Part shown: one piece after another, positions 36,729 to 45,490 of the stretch
Layout: each line of letters opens with the position of its first letter
How positions within the stretch are numbered: the stretch's first letter is position 1
Source of the DNA: CAZLRH01 sp964562015
GTDB lineage: Bacteria; Verrucomicrobiota; Verrucomicrobiia; Opitutales; JABDGR01
Assembly (NCBI GenBank): GCA_964562015.1
Contig: CAZLRH010000002.1
Span: 124,001-188,000 of the forward strand
Reading direction: 5' to 3'
Length of the DNA: 64,000 bases
The notes under the pieces: model-generated
What the model was told of the DNA's origin: nothing
Seen by the model: only the letters and a program-made list of their open reading frames with translations
Databases searched by the model: none
Translations under genes and position numbers: made by a program

Positions 36729-37661
36729 TTACTTTTTGCGCCGCCAAGCCAGCAGGCCCGCCGCGAGCGCCGCCGCCAGCGCGCCGTAGCCCGGCTCAGG
36801 AATTTCGGAGGCCACCCAACCCGAATAGGCGGAGACGCGGGTGGAGCCCAGATATGCGCTGTATTGCGAGCCGCTGCCCTCACTGATGCCTCCACCGTTA
36901 AAGCTGTTGATGCCGATCAGTACATTGCCGCTGCCGAAATTGGCAAAAACACCGCCGCCGCTGTCGCCCACCGCAAAGCCGGATTCGAGACTGGAAACGA
37001 AGGGGGAGGAATTCGGCGAAAGCGTATTGTTGCCGACGGTATTGTTGTCAAAATCCGCCACGATCATCGTGCCAAGAGCGGGATTGTTGGTTAAGGCGAT
37101 TGTAGCCCCATTGAAATAACCATAGAGATCCACGTCGTTGGTCCCCGCGCGCTCGGTGCCGCGGCCTGCGCCGGTGTCACCCGTCAACCCGGTGCCGGTG
37201 CCGCCGTAGCCGACCCAATCAGCTGCGCCAACGCCCGTGGTTTTCGCGGTCAGCTCGGCGCTGCCGGAGTACATGGTCGCGGGCGTGACATTGGGCACGA
37301 TGGCGGACAGTTGCACCACGGCGATGTCGTCGTGGACCGTCGGCGAGAGGGAAAACGTCGGATAAATCGTCGTGCCGGTGACGGTGTAGGTGTTGCCGCC
37401 GATCGTGAAGGTCGAAACATTGACGGTGAGCGCGGCGGCGATGTGCCCGGCCGTCAGCACCCAATCGGAGGCAATCAGCACTCCGGACACCGCGCCCGAC
37501 CCGCTGCCAAACTCCCCGACCGAAGGATACAGCGAGGCTTGGTTCAAATAATCGCTGTCGGAAACGGAAAAGGAGCCGTCCAATTCCACAATGGCCCGCG
37601 CCGGGGCAGCCAGAGCCACAGCCACGAACAAAAACAGCCCGATTTTTTGGCTAGTCATCAC
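36729..37661 (-). CDS. Secreted trypsin-like serine protease with PEP-CTERM anchor
   Basis: 310 residues. Signal peptide at 1-23 (ending APARA), then an S1-like protease domain with His 73 (VLTAGHIAA), Asp 112 (HDDIAVVQL) and Ser 234 (VGDSGGGVF). The C-terminus (about 287-310) is a PEP-CTERM sorting signal: IPEPGYG, a hydrophobic helix and RRKK. Exosortase is expected to cleave there and attach or release the protein at the surface; no exosortase is in the window. The domain is Gly/Ser/Thr/Asn-rich, typical of PEP-CTERM proteins. Confidence 0.93.
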   Translation of the reverse strand: MMTSQKIGLFLFVAVALAAPARAIVELDGSFSVSDSDYLNQASLYPSVGEFGSGSGAVSGVLIASDWVLTAGHIAAALTVNVSTFTIGGNTYTVTGTTIYPTFSLSPTVHDDIAVVQLSAIVPNVTPATMYSGSAELTAKTTGVGAADWVGYGGTGTGLTGDTGAGRGTERAGTNDVDLYGYFNGATIALTNNPALGTMIVADFDNNTVGNNTLSPNSSPFVSSLESGFAVGDSGGGVFANFGSGNVLIGINSFNGGGISEGSGSQYSAYLGSTRVSAYSGWVASEIPEPGYGALAAALAAGLLAWRRKK

Positions 37662-37732
37662 GTTTTTGAAAGGTTGCTCAAAAAAGACTGCGGGAGCAAG
37701 TGGACTGTGCGGAGGTTAATACCCCAGCCAGC

Positions 37733-39094
37733 CTACGCCGCGTGATCCGCGGAGGCCGTGCCAGGCGCCACCGCGGCGGCGGGCGCCGGCGCGATGATTT
37801 CGCCCTCGGGGGCACCCTCGCGGGTGCGGCGAATCTGCGGCTTCTTCTTGCCTTCGATGACGGCCGCGTTGATCACGACCTCGTCGATTTCGCTCTGGTC
37901 GGGCAGCTCGAACATCAGTTCCAGCATCAAGCCCTCCATGATGGAGCGCAGGGCGCGGGCGCCCGTTTTCAATTCGAGCGCCTTGGCCGCGATGGCCGCA
38001 ATGGCGTCGCGGGTGAACTTCAGGTTCACGCCCTCCATCGCAAAAAGCTTGGAGTACTGCTTGACCAGCGCGTTTTTCGTATCGAGTAAAATGTGTTCGA
38101 GGTCTTCCTTCGTCAACGGGTCCAGCACGGAAATCACGGGTAGCCGGCCGATGAACTCGGGAATCATGCCGAAGCGAATCAAGTCCTCGGGCTGCACCGA
38201 GCGCATCATTTCGTCGGCGGTGAGCGCGTGGGAATGGTCGGCGGCCATGTTGAAACCCATGACCTTCGTGCCGACGCGCGACTGGATGATTTTGTCCAAC
38301 CCGACGAAGGCGCCGCCGCAGATGAATAAAATATTGGTGGTGTCGACCTGGATGTATTCCTGGTTGGGATGCTTGCGGCCACCCTGGGGCGGGACGTTGC
38401 ACACGGTGCCCTCCAAAATTTTCAACAACGCCTGCTGCACGCCCTCGCCGGACACGTCGCGCGTGATGGAGACGTTCTCGGTCTTGCGGCCAATCTTGTC
38501 GATTTCATCGACGTAAATAATCCCGCACTCGGCGCGCTTCACGTCGTAGTTGGCATTTTGCAACAACCGCAGGACGATGTTCTCGACGTCTTCACCCACG
38601 TAGCCGGCTTCGGTGAGCGTGGTGGCATCGGCGATGGCGAAGGGCACATCGAGCAATTTCGCGAGGGTGCGCGCGAGGAGGGTCTTGCCGCTGCCCGTGG
38701 GGCCCGCGAGCAGGATGTTGCTCTTTTCGATGTCCACTTCGCTGAATTCCGAAGCGAGCGCCCGGCCCTCGAGCGCCGCGGCGCTGGCGCCCTGACCCTG
38801 CAAGCGTTTAAAGTGGTTGTAGACCGCGACCGACAAAACTTTCTTGGCCTGATCCTGGCCCACCACGTAAGCATCGAGGGTTTTCTTGATCTCGCCGGGC
38901 TTCACCTGTTTGAAGACCGCGCGCGTCTCGGGAGCGCCGCTGCCCGCGCGCAGTTCGCGGTCGATGATGGTCTTGCAGACCGTCACACACGAATCACAAA
39001 TGTACACGCCCGCGGGGCCCGCAATCATCTTGCGGACTTCGTTATGAGACTTTCCGCAAAACGAGCAGAAAGTCATCTTCGTGGACTTGGCCAT
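37733..39094 (-). CDS. clpX: ClpX, ATP-binding subunit of Clp protease
   Basis: AAA+ unfoldase that feeds tagged proteins to ClpP. 453 residues. N-terminal zinc domain with Cys 10, 13, 33, 36; Walker A GPTGSGKT at 131-138; Walker B IIYVDEIDKI; sensor region IPEFIGRLP; GARALRSIMEG near the end. It has an Ala/Pro-rich C-terminal tail. It lies downstream of clpP and tig on the same strand, but a MutS-like gene separates it from clpP. Confidence 0.97.
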   Translation of the reverse strand: MAKSTKMTFCSFCGKSHNEVRKMIAGPAGVYICDSCVTVCKTIIDRELRAGSGAPETRAVFKQVKPGEIKKTLDAYVVGQDQAKKVLSVAVYNHFKRLQGQGASAAALEGRALASEFSEVDIEKSNILLAGPTGSGKTLLARTLAKLLDVPFAIADATTLTEAGYVGEDVENIVLRLLQNANYDVKRAECGIIYVDEIDKIGRKTENVSITRDVSGEGVQQALLKILEGTVCNVPPQGGRKHPNQEYIQVDTTNILFICGGAFVGLDKIIQSRVGTKVMGFNMAADHSHALTADEMMRSVQPEDLIRFGMIPEFIGRLPVISVLDPLTKEDLEHILLDTKNALVKQYSKLFAMEGVNLKFTRDAIAAIAAKALELKTGARALRSIMEGLMLELMFELPDQSEIDEVVINAAVIEGKKKPQIRRTREGAPEGEIIAPAPAAAVAPGTASADHAA

Positions 39095-39143
39095 GAAGGG
39101 TGAATTTTACCGCGAAGGACGCGAAGAACGCAAAGCTAAAAAC
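39095..39143 (-). promoter_or_regulatory. Heptad-repeat 5' leader of clpX
   Basis: Reading toward the ATG, the units are GTTTTTA, GCTTTGC, GTTCTTC, GCGTCCT, TCGCGGT, AAAATTC and ACCCTTC, which abuts the start codon. It is T/C-rich with regular TT spacing of 7. Confidence 0.6.
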
Positions 39144-39194
39144 GGGGATGCCACCACCCCATCCGGCCTAAATTCGTGTAGGGCAAATTTCGGT

Positions 39195-40784
39195 TCAAGG
39201 GCGCAGATTATGGCGTTCGGCTAATTGTGCGACAAATTGATTCGCCGCCAGGACCACCTCGGCGGGATAGGCCGCCTGTTCCAGCAAGTGAATGGCATTG
39301 CCGCCGTGGGCCAGGCCGGGTTTGAGCAAATAGTCGTAGCGCAGTTTGCCGTCCTGCATGTGTTCAGTAAAATGAAACCGAGTATAGGGCTGGTCGAGCA
39401 GCGAGGCGATCAAGGTGTCGTGGGTGGTGACGATGACGAGACTGCGGCGGGCGAGATAGTTCAGCACGGCGGCAGCCGCGGCGAGGCGCTCCGTCGGATT
39501 GGTGCCCCGGAATATCTCATCAATGACAAAGAGATGGCGGACCCGGGTATCCCGGCTGAGTTCCAACAACCGCCTAATCTCCTCCACTTCCACCATAAAA
39601 TAACTCTTCTGATCTTCAATCAGATCCACCCGGTGAATGGAGGTCATCACTTGCAGCGGGGGCAGAATGGCCGCCCGGGCCAGGCAAAAATTGAGCGTGC
39701 CGGCGAAGAGGAGATTCAGGGCCACGCCCTTGGAAAAAGTGGTTTTGCCCGCCATATTCGAGCCCGTGATCAAAAGTGACTCCCCCGTCTTGATAGTATT
39801 GAACACTGGCGCCGACGTGAGCGGATGGTAAAAATCCTCGAGCGTGAGTACCGCTCCAACCTCCGAGACCGGTACGCAGGCGTGTGGTTGCGCCGCTAAA
39901 AAATCAACCACGGCAACTGCCGCATCCACCCAACCAATCGCACCGTAGAGATCGAGGACAACGGCTTGGTTTCGGTGGAGTTCCCGCAGGGCCCAAAGAC
40001 AGGAAATGAGTTCGAAGAGAAAAAAAATATTCAAATACGCGAAGAAAATTCCCACCAATTCCGGCTGCCTCGTTTTATCCATCAACTGCCAGTCCAGCCG
40101 GGAGGAGAGACGACGGGAAAAATCGACGGTGGCGGCGAGTTTTCGCATCGGTTCCGCCGCCGTCGCCACGCCTGCCTCGCCCAGCCGCACCGCCATTTTG
40201 AGCATCGTGTTAAGTTGAAGGAGCGCCCCCGCATGGCCGAGGATCATCGATTCATAGCGGCGCGATAGGATCAGATTTGCGAGCGCCAGGAGCATCACAG
40301 CAAAAATAAACTTAATACTGACGAAGCATAAGAGCCCGAAGATGAGCAATGCCGCGGACATCACTTGGGCGCGGAGAAGCAGCCGGCGTGGAAATACGGG
40401 CGGATTAAAAAGAAGATCAATGATGCGGTAGCCTTCACGCTCCGTCAAACCTGCCAGCTTTTGCCGGAGGGCCGCGACGTTTCCTGTTTTTTCCGCCAGA
40501 ACTTCACGGAGCAATGCCTGCTTTTCGAGCACCTCCGGCTTCGCTTCCCAGGTCCGTAGCTGGTGGTAGAGGACTTGCTGGCCGAGGGGAGTGGCTGTTT
40601 GATCGAGACGACGAAAGACCACATCCATATCCAAGTCCTGCCATAATTTATCCTCTACCTCCGTCAACGGTGCAACCCCGCCAAGATATCGGTGATATTT
40701 CGAAATTTGGACAAAATCCAGGGCGGCACCCTCCGTCCCTTCGCCGTTCCCGAGCGTCTCCGGATGTTTAAAATGATCGGTCAC
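39195..40784 (-). CDS. Membrane-associated MutS-like ATPase
   Basis: 529 residues from a GTG at 40784; the frame extends to 40904 but the extra 40 residues look non-coding. MutS core and ATPase domains only. Core helices begin at VEDKLWQDLDMDVVFRRLDQT, and the ATPase has Walker A TGSNMAGKTTF, VEEIRRLLELS, Walker B HLFVIDEIFRGTN and VIVTTHD. The mismatch-binding domain I is absent. Two adjacent hydrophobic helices (MSAALLIFGLLCFVSI and FIFAVMLLALANLIL) sit in the core. This resembles a poorly studied group of MutS-like membrane ATPases. A role in mismatch repair is not supported. Confidence 0.85.
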   Translation of the reverse strand: MTDHFKHPETLGNGEGTEGAALDFVQISKYHRYLGGVAPLTEVEDKLWQDLDMDVVFRRLDQTATPLGQQVLYHQLRTWEAKPEVLEKQALLREVLAEKTGNVAALRQKLAGLTEREGYRIIDLLFNPPVFPRRLLLRAQVMSAALLIFGLLCFVSIKFIFAVMLLALANLILSRRYESMILGHAGALLQLNTMLKMAVRLGEAGVATAAEPMRKLAATVDFSRRLSSRLDWQLMDKTRQPELVGIFFAYLNIFFLFELISCLWALRELHRNQAVVLDLYGAIGWVDAAVAVVDFLAAQPHACVPVSEVGAVLTLEDFYHPLTSAPVFNTIKTGESLLITGSNMAGKTTFSKGVALNLLFAGTLNFCLARAAILPPLQVMTSIHRVDLIEDQKSYFMVEVEEIRRLLELSRDTRVRHLFVIDEIFRGTNPTERLAAAAAVLNYLARRSLVIVTTHDTLIASLLDQPYTRFHFTEHMQDGKLRYDYLLKPGLAHGGNAIHLLEQAAYPAEVVLAANQFVAQLAERHNLRP

Positions 40785-40967
40785 GACAGCAAAAGAGCAT
40801 GAAAACAGACACCGAGTAGTCGAGGGCGGGGCGAGGGGCGGAATCAAACGCGAACCCGCCGCCCTCTTCGAACAAGCCCTATCTCCCGAATTTGGAGCAA
40901 TCAACCTTCGATTTTATAACCTTCGGACGAAACAGACAGTATACACTCTCCCAGAAGTCTGCGCCCG

Positions 40968-41561
40968 TTACTTCCGCTCGGGCTTGACCACGACATGGTC
41001 AACCAGTCCGTAGTTCTTTGCTTCCTCAGCGGTCATGTAATAATCGCGGTCGGAATCCTTCTCAATCTGCTCGACCGTCTTGCCGGAATGGCGGCAGAGC
41101 GTCTCATTGATGGTCCGGCGCCAGCGCAAAATTTCCCGGGCCGCGATGGTGATGTCCGAGGTCTGCCCCGTGGCACCGCCCGTGGGCTGGTGAATCATCA
41201 CGCGGCTATTCGGCAGGGCAAAACGCTTGCCCTTGGTGCCGGCGGCGAGCAGGACGGTCGCCATGCTGGCGGCCATGCCCACGCAATAGGTCACCACATC
41301 GCAGGTCAAAAAGTGAATGGTGTCGTAAATCGCCATGCCCGCGGTGACGCTGCCGCCGGGAGAATTTATGTAAACGTGAATGTCCTTCTTGCCGTCCTCC
41401 ATTTGCAGGAAGAGCAACTGCGCGATGACGGCATTGGCCACGTCGTCGTTGATCGGCGTGCCGATGAAGACGATGCGGTCCTTCAGCAGACGGCTGTAGA
41501 TGTCCCACGAGCGCTCGGAGCGCCCGTCACGTTCATAAACCAAGGGCAGGTAGTAAGGCAC
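40968..41561 (-). CDS. clpP: ATP-dependent Clp protease proteolytic subunit
   Basis: Serine protease ring that degrades substrates delivered by ClpX. 197 residues from a GTG at 41561. Catalytic Ser 99 (GMAASMAT), His 124 (MIHQP) and Asp 173 (DSDRDYYM). Oligomer motif YINSPGGSVTAGMAIYD. There is no propeptide of note. It starts 24 bp after tig, so tig-clpP are one operon. Confidence 0.97.
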   Translation of the reverse strand: MPYYLPLVYERDGRSERSWDIYSRLLKDRIVFIGTPINDDVANAVIAQLLFLQMEDGKKDIHVYINSPGGSVTAGMAIYDTIHFLTCDVVTYCVGMAASMATVLLAAGTKGKRFALPNSRVMIHQPTGGATGQTSDITIAAREILRWRRTINETLCRHSGKTVEQIEKDSDRDYYMTAEEAKNYGLVDHVVVKPERK

Positions 41562-41585
41562 GGGAGAAGAATAAGCGAAAAAACA

Positions 41586-42902
41586 TTAAACCGCAACTGC
41601 CGGAGAAGTTTTGGCCTTGCTGGCGACGAAATCAAGTGTCTTCGCTTGCAGGATGCCGCGCTGCATTTGCGCGAGGAGGCTGCGATTTTCCTGCAATTGC
41701 TTTAAAATCACCTCGGGGCGCTGGCGGGTCATCACCGATTCCTGCATGATGCGCTGGTGCAAGTCGGTGTTTTCCACCTTGAGGCCCTCTTTCTCGGCGA
41801 TGCGAAGCAAAATCAGGGAGAGTTTGACGCGGCTGGCCGCGGCCGTGCGGGCACCGTTGTAAAGCTCCTGTTTGCGCTTTTCAAATTCACCCTCGGGCAC
41901 GCCCTGGCGCATCTGCCGCTCGATGTAATCGCGCAGCAAGGACTGCGTCTCGTGTTCAACGGCGCTGTCGGGCAGCGGGAAGTCCACCGCCTCGGTGAGG
42001 GCCTTCACGATTTGCTCGCGGGTGGAGGCCTGCGCCTGCTGTTCCTTGCGCGACTTCAAATCGTCCTTCACGCGGGTGTGCAACTGCTCGGCGCTCTCGC
42101 ATTGCAGCGACTTTAAAAAGGCCTCGTCAAGGGCGGCGGGGCGCTTCTCGCGCACTTCGAGCACCTCGATGGCGTAGCTTGCGGTTTTGCCCGCCAGGGC
42201 CGGCACTTCAAAATCGGCCGAAAAGCTCTGGGTCACGTCTTTTTTGTCGCCCGTTTTCATCCCGACGATGCCGTCAATCACGGCGCGGACACCGGGGGCT
42301 TTGGGCGCCGCCGCTTCTTCCCAAGTGCCATGCTGCGTGCCGAAAATGGGCCGGTCGGGCGCAATTTCCGCGACGGGCTTGCCGTCGATGGTGCCCGTGT
42401 AGTTCAACTTCACAAAATCACCGGCGGCGGCGGCGCGCTCGACGGCCAGGTATTCCGCGCGTTGGTCGCGCAATTCCTTGATGGCCTGGTCGGCCTCGGC
42501 GTCGGTCACCTCCACGGTCGTGGTCTGCACCGGCAAACCCTCGTACGGCGCCAGCGGAATTTCCGGGAGCACATCGACGATAAATTTGGCCGAGCCCTCC
42601 TTGCCGGCGGCGAACGCCTCGCCTTCGACGGTCACGAGCGAATACACATTGAGCTTCGATTCCTTGACGGCGTGCTCGTAGGCGAGATTGGCGACCTTGC
42701 GGTGCAATTCGTCGCTGATTTCCTTGCCGTAGCGGCGCTTCACCATGTCCGCCGGCGCCTTGCCCGGACGGAAACCCGGCAGGCGCGCGCCCTGCGTGTA
42801 CTCGCGGGTGACGGCTTTTTCCTGGGCGTTGACCTCATCGGTGGACACGCTGACCAGCAGCGCCTTGCGCGTCGGGGAGACTTCTTCGACAGTTACGTTC
42901 AC
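41586..42902 (-). CDS. tig: Trigger factor
   Basis: Ribosome-associated chaperone and prolyl isomerase that meets nascent chains. 438 residues. N-terminal ribosome-binding domain with LPGFRPGKAPADMVKRRYG (signature GFRxGKxP), an FKBP-like domain (about 155-245) and the C-terminal chaperone arms. Gene order tig-clpP-...-clpX is the common bacterial arrangement. Confidence 0.97.
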   Translation of the reverse strand: MNVTVEEVSPTRKALLVSVSTDEVNAQEKAVTREYTQGARLPGFRPGKAPADMVKRRYGKEISDELHRKVANLAYEHAVKESKLNVYSLVTVEGEAFAAGKEGSAKFIVDVLPEIPLAPYEGLPVQTTTVEVTDAEADQAIKELRDQRAEYLAVERAAAAGDFVKLNYTGTIDGKPVAEIAPDRPIFGTQHGTWEEAAAPKAPGVRAVIDGIVGMKTGDKKDVTQSFSADFEVPALAGKTASYAIEVLEVREKRPAALDEAFLKSLQCESAEQLHTRVKDDLKSRKEQQAQASTREQIVKALTEAVDFPLPDSAVEHETQSLLRDYIERQMRQGVPEGEFEKRKQELYNGARTAAASRVKLSLILLRIAEKEGLKVENTDLHQRIMQESVMTRQRPEVILKQLQENRSLLAQMQRGILQAKTLDFVASKAKTSPAVAV

Positions 42903-42990
42903 GGTAGAAATGGGTTGCCCGACCCGCGTTCCCGCATGGCCGGAAACCGTCTAATCAACCACGCCCCGCCCGCCTGGTCAACGATGGATT

Positions 42991-43221
42991 TCAATCGCCG
43001 TCTGGCGGCAACCCCTGCACATATAAATCTTCGACTTGTTTCCGCGCCCAAGGCGTGCGACGCAGAAACTGTAAACTGGATTTGATGCTGGGGTTATACT
43101 GAAAGCACCGGATGTCGATGCGCCGGCCCATCTCCACCCAGCCATACTTCTCCACGAGTCGGTTTAGAATCATCTCCAGTGTGACGCCGTGGAGTGGGTC
43201 TTTGGAAGGCGGTTGGTTCAT
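42991..43221 (-). CDS. VF530-family (DUF2132) small DNA-binding protein
   Basis: 76 residues from the ATG at 43221; a longer frame to 43395 adds a non-conserved N-terminus. It matches the VF530 family over its length: DPLHGVTLEMILNRLVEKYGWVEMG, then IRCFQYNPSIKSSLQFLRRTPWARKQVE. A member of the family was characterised structurally as DNA-binding; its cellular role is unclear. Downstream is tig on the same strand; upstream is a divergent alpha-E gene. Confidence 0.92.
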   Translation of the reverse strand: MNQPPSKDPLHGVTLEMILNRLVEKYGWVEMGRRIDIRCFQYNPSIKSSLQFLRRTPWARKQVEDLYVQGLPPDGD

Positions 43222-43447
43222 GGAATGGTATGCCCGGCGAGAGCCGAAGTGGTCCGATCTGGCTCCGTTTAGGGGCGGAAATTGGGCAGTAAAGTCCGGT
43301 CCGCCTTGGTCTGCAAACCGATTCCCCTGCCCGTCGCGCCCTGACAGCCAGAGGTTTTGCAGCCAGTCCTGGCAAATTTCCTTTGGACTCGGCACGCTTC
43401 CGGCTGTATTCCAGAACCTGAGTCGCCCACCCGCCCCATTCGCCTTT

Positions 43448-43503
43448 GCGTTCTTGTCTTACCTTTAGCCTTTATCCTTAATTGTTTAGCCTTTTTCGCC
43501 TCC
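43448..43503 (+). promoter_or_regulatory. Heptad-repeat 5' leader of the alpha-E gene
   Basis: Eight units abut the ATG, with CCTTTAG, CCTTTAT, CCTTAAT, TGTTTAG and CCTTTTT as the core, then CGCCTCC. The repeat phase is unbroken for 56 bases. Confidence 0.65.
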
Positions 43504-44511
43504 ATGCTTTCCCGCGTCGCCGACAACCTTTACTGGCTGAGCCGCTACATCGAGCGCGCAGAAAACCTCACGCGCCTGATCGAGGTCAATCTGCAGCTCT
43601 TGCTCGATTTCTCGAACCTGGACGACGAAAAGGTCAAGGACCACTGGCAGCCCATCCTGCGGGCCTTGTGCGACGAAGATGCCTTTGCCAAGATTTACCC
43701 GAAGGCCGACAGCCAGTCCGTCACCGACTACGTGACCTTTCGGCGGGAGAACCCGAATTCCATGCTTTCGTGCCTGTTCGCCGCCCGTGAAAACGCGCGG
43801 ATGATTCGCGACCAGCTCACCGCCGAAATGTGGGAGGCCATCAATGAGCTGTACCTGTTCCTGCGCTCGACCACGGCCAAAAAAGTCTGGAAGGCCGGCG
43901 CGCACGATTTCTTCCGCGAGGTGAAGAAATACATCCATGCCTTTCAGGGCCTCACCCACGCGACCTACACCCGCGAAGAGGGCTACAACTTCCTGCAAAT
44001 CGGCCGTTATCTCGAGCGGGCGGACGAGACCACCCGCATCATCGACCTCAAGTACCACATCCTTCTGCCGCGGGCCTCGGATGTCGGCGGAGCGCTGGAT
44101 TCGGCCCAATGGATGGCCGTGCTGCGCTCATGCAGCGCCCTCACGGCGTATCACCGCGTTTACCTGGAAAGCCCGACGCCCTGGAAGGTCGTGGAATTCC
44201 TGCTGCTCTCGGAAAATTTTCCGCGCTCGCTGCGCTTTTGCCTCAAGCAGCTCAATTTTTTTCTACACCAAATCTCGGACACTTCGCCCGACCAATTCAC
44301 CAACAACGCCGAACGCGTGTGCGGGCGCATGATTGCGCATTTGAGCTACTGCAGCACCGACGATATCTTCAAGGAAGGCCTGCACGAATACCTCGACCGC
44401 ACGCAAGGCTCCCTCAACGAAATCGGCCTCGCCCTTTACCACACCTACATGTATGTGCCTCCGGCGGAACAGTTTGCGCAGACGCAGTCGCAAGTCACGG
44501 CTCCCGCCTAG
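43504..44511 (+). CDS. Alpha-E domain protein (DUF403)
   Basis: 335 residues from the ATG at 43504, giving the exact family N-terminus MLSRVADNLYWLSRYIERAE. All-helical alpha-E domain with FAARENARMIRDQLTAEMWEAINELY and GRYLERADETTRIID. In many bacteria this gene neighbours a circularly permuted ATP-grasp gene and a transglutaminase, and they are thought to modify peptides or proteins. Neither partner is adjacent here, so its role remains open. Confidence 0.93.
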   Translation: MLSRVADNLYWLSRYIERAENLTRLIEVNLQLLLDFSNLDDEKVKDHWQPILRALCDEDAFAKIYPKADSQSVTDYVTFRRENPNSMLSCLFAARENARMIRDQLTAEMWEAINELYLFLRSTTAKKVWKAGAHDFFREVKKYIHAFQGLTHATYTREEGYNFLQIGRYLERADETTRIIDLKYHILLPRASDVGGALDSAQWMAVLRSCSALTAYHRVYLESPTPWKVVEFLLLSENFPRSLRFCLKQLNFFLHQISDTSPDQFTNNAERVCGRMIAHLSYCSTDDIFKEGLHEYLDRTQGSLNEIGLALYHTYMYVPPAEQFAQTQSQVTAPA

Positions 44512-44590
44512 GCTGACAAATGCTCGAGTGAAATTGTTGAAAAAAATGCTTTGCCAACCCGCCCGGAATGCCACTACCTTCGTCGCTTCT

Positions 44591-44860
44591 ATGGCGTTCA
44601 AATACCTTACCCCCACAGTGGTCGCCGGATTGGCGGCACTATCGTTGCTCGGCAGCGGCTGCACGTCTTCCGATCAGTCGCACCGGTTTGTCGACCACGA
44701 GACCAATTTCTTCAATCTGTTCCGCTCGCGGCCCGCGTCGTTTGCGTACACACCGCCCTACAGCTTGGCCATCCACCAGGATGAAATGTGGACGCACCCG
44801 AATGCCAGCGGCGACCAGGTTTCGATCCTGGCCGGCCTGATCACTTACGAGGATTATTAA
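44591..44860 (+). CDS. Small putative lipoprotein
   Basis: 89 residues from the ATG at 44591; a longer frame from 44453 overlaps the preceding gene. Signal MAFKYLTPTVVAGLAALSLLGSGC with likely lipidated Cys 24, then a short polar domain with FVDHETNFFNLFRSRPASFAY and YSLAIHQDEMWTHPN. No known domain. The C-terminus ends in YEDY. A strong terminator follows. Confidence 0.7.
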   Translation: MAFKYLTPTVVAGLAALSLLGSGCTSSDQSHRFVDHETNFFNLFRSRPASFAYTPPYSLAIHQDEMWTHPNASGDQVSILAGLITYEDY

Positions 44861-44918
44861 AATCCGCGCGGTCGCCGCCCGTGAGGCTGGTGGGCCCGGT
44901 TGATCTTAGAACTTTGCG

Positions 44919-44954
44919 AAAGCTCCGTTTCTCCCCCGAGAAACGGAGCTTTTT
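44919..44954 (+). terminator. Intrinsic terminator after small lipoprotein gene
   Basis: AAAGCTCCGTTTCTC (44919-44933), loop CCCC, and GAGAAACGGAGCTTT (44938-44952) form a perfect 15-bp stem followed by T residues on the plus strand. Confidence 0.9.
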
Positions 44955-44978
44955 GTTGGGCGAAATTTATTAAGCTAA

Positions 44979-45275
44979 TTAATCGGACCGCAACTGGCGG
45001 CCGATCCAAGCCGGATTTCTGCGGCAGTCCAACACCCGCCAGATTCGCACGCGGTTCTTTTCCAGCCGATAATAAATGGCCTAGGGAAACCGGTGCGAAA
45101 TGGCACGATAAAATCCACCGGTGGCATGATGTGTGCCAGCTTACAGCAATAATGAATCAATGTCCGCGTACAACGCATCGAGAAAATAATTCCCGACTCC
45201 ACGACTTTGCCTTTCGTAAAATCGGTAACCCGCCTCCAGATCACGGCGGGCATGATCTGAAATCTCCAAGTTCAT
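44979..45275 (-). pseudogene. ParE/RelE-type toxin gene with two in-frame stop codons
   Basis: One reading frame of 98 codons starts at the ATG at 45275, overlapping the antitoxin stop (ATGA). It reads MNLEISDHARRDLEAGYRFY and continues to SLLL, a TAA stop (45143-45141), then AGTHHATGGFYRAISHRFP, a TAG stop (45083-45081), then AIYYRLEKNRVRIWRVLDCR and a short tail. The conserved toxin segments YRAISHRFPxAIYYRLE and VLDCRRNPAW lie on both sides of the stops with no frameshift. The two nonsense codons replace positions that in homologues I recall are often Tyr or Phe. The product would be truncated at 44 residues, so the toxin is inactivated unless the stops are read through. Confidence 0.88.
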
Positions 45276-45490
45276 CCCACTCGCTTGCGAATGGCCTTTT
45301 TGGCCACCTCCCACGGGATAAACTTAACCTTCCCCGCGGCGAATTCCTTTTCCGTTTGCCGCAAAGCCTCGCCATGCCAGGCAGGTGAGGCAAAGCCGTC
45401 TTCATCACGGGTCAAGTCCGTCCAAAGCTCCTCCATGGCCCGCAACTTTTCCGTTTTGGTCAATTTCTGAATGGGCAAGAGTGTGGCCAT
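45272..45490 (-). CDS. Antitoxin, putative addiction module component family
   Basis: 72 residues. N-terminal IQKLTKTEKLRAMEELWTDL and PAWHGEALRQTEKEFAAGKVKFIPWEVAKKAI are the two hallmark segments of the addiction-module component family (Pfam PF09720-type antitoxins), which pairs with ParE/RelE toxins. Its stop overlaps the start of the degenerate toxin by 4 bp. The antitoxin frame is intact although the toxin is broken, as expected when toxin decay comes first. Confidence 0.9.
   Translation of the reverse strand: MATLLPIQKLTKTEKLRAMEELWTDLTRDEDGFASPAWHGEALRQTEKEFAAGKVKFIPWEVAKKAIRKRVG

Noticed and set aside
40838..40890. tRNA-like 3' segment (GGGTTCG...GATTCC on the minus strand) upstream of the MutS-like gene
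   Set aside because: The T-loop is interrupted, no anticodon or D-arm can be folded, and no tmRNA 5' end is nearby.
43222..43447. Open frames between the VF530 and alpha-E genes
   Set aside because: All have atypical composition, overlap the heptad leader or a flanking gene, and match no family.
44975..45253. 92-codon ORF on the minus strand as a real gene
   Set aside because: It is an alternate frame of the degenerate toxin; the toxin homology lies in the frame starting at 45275.
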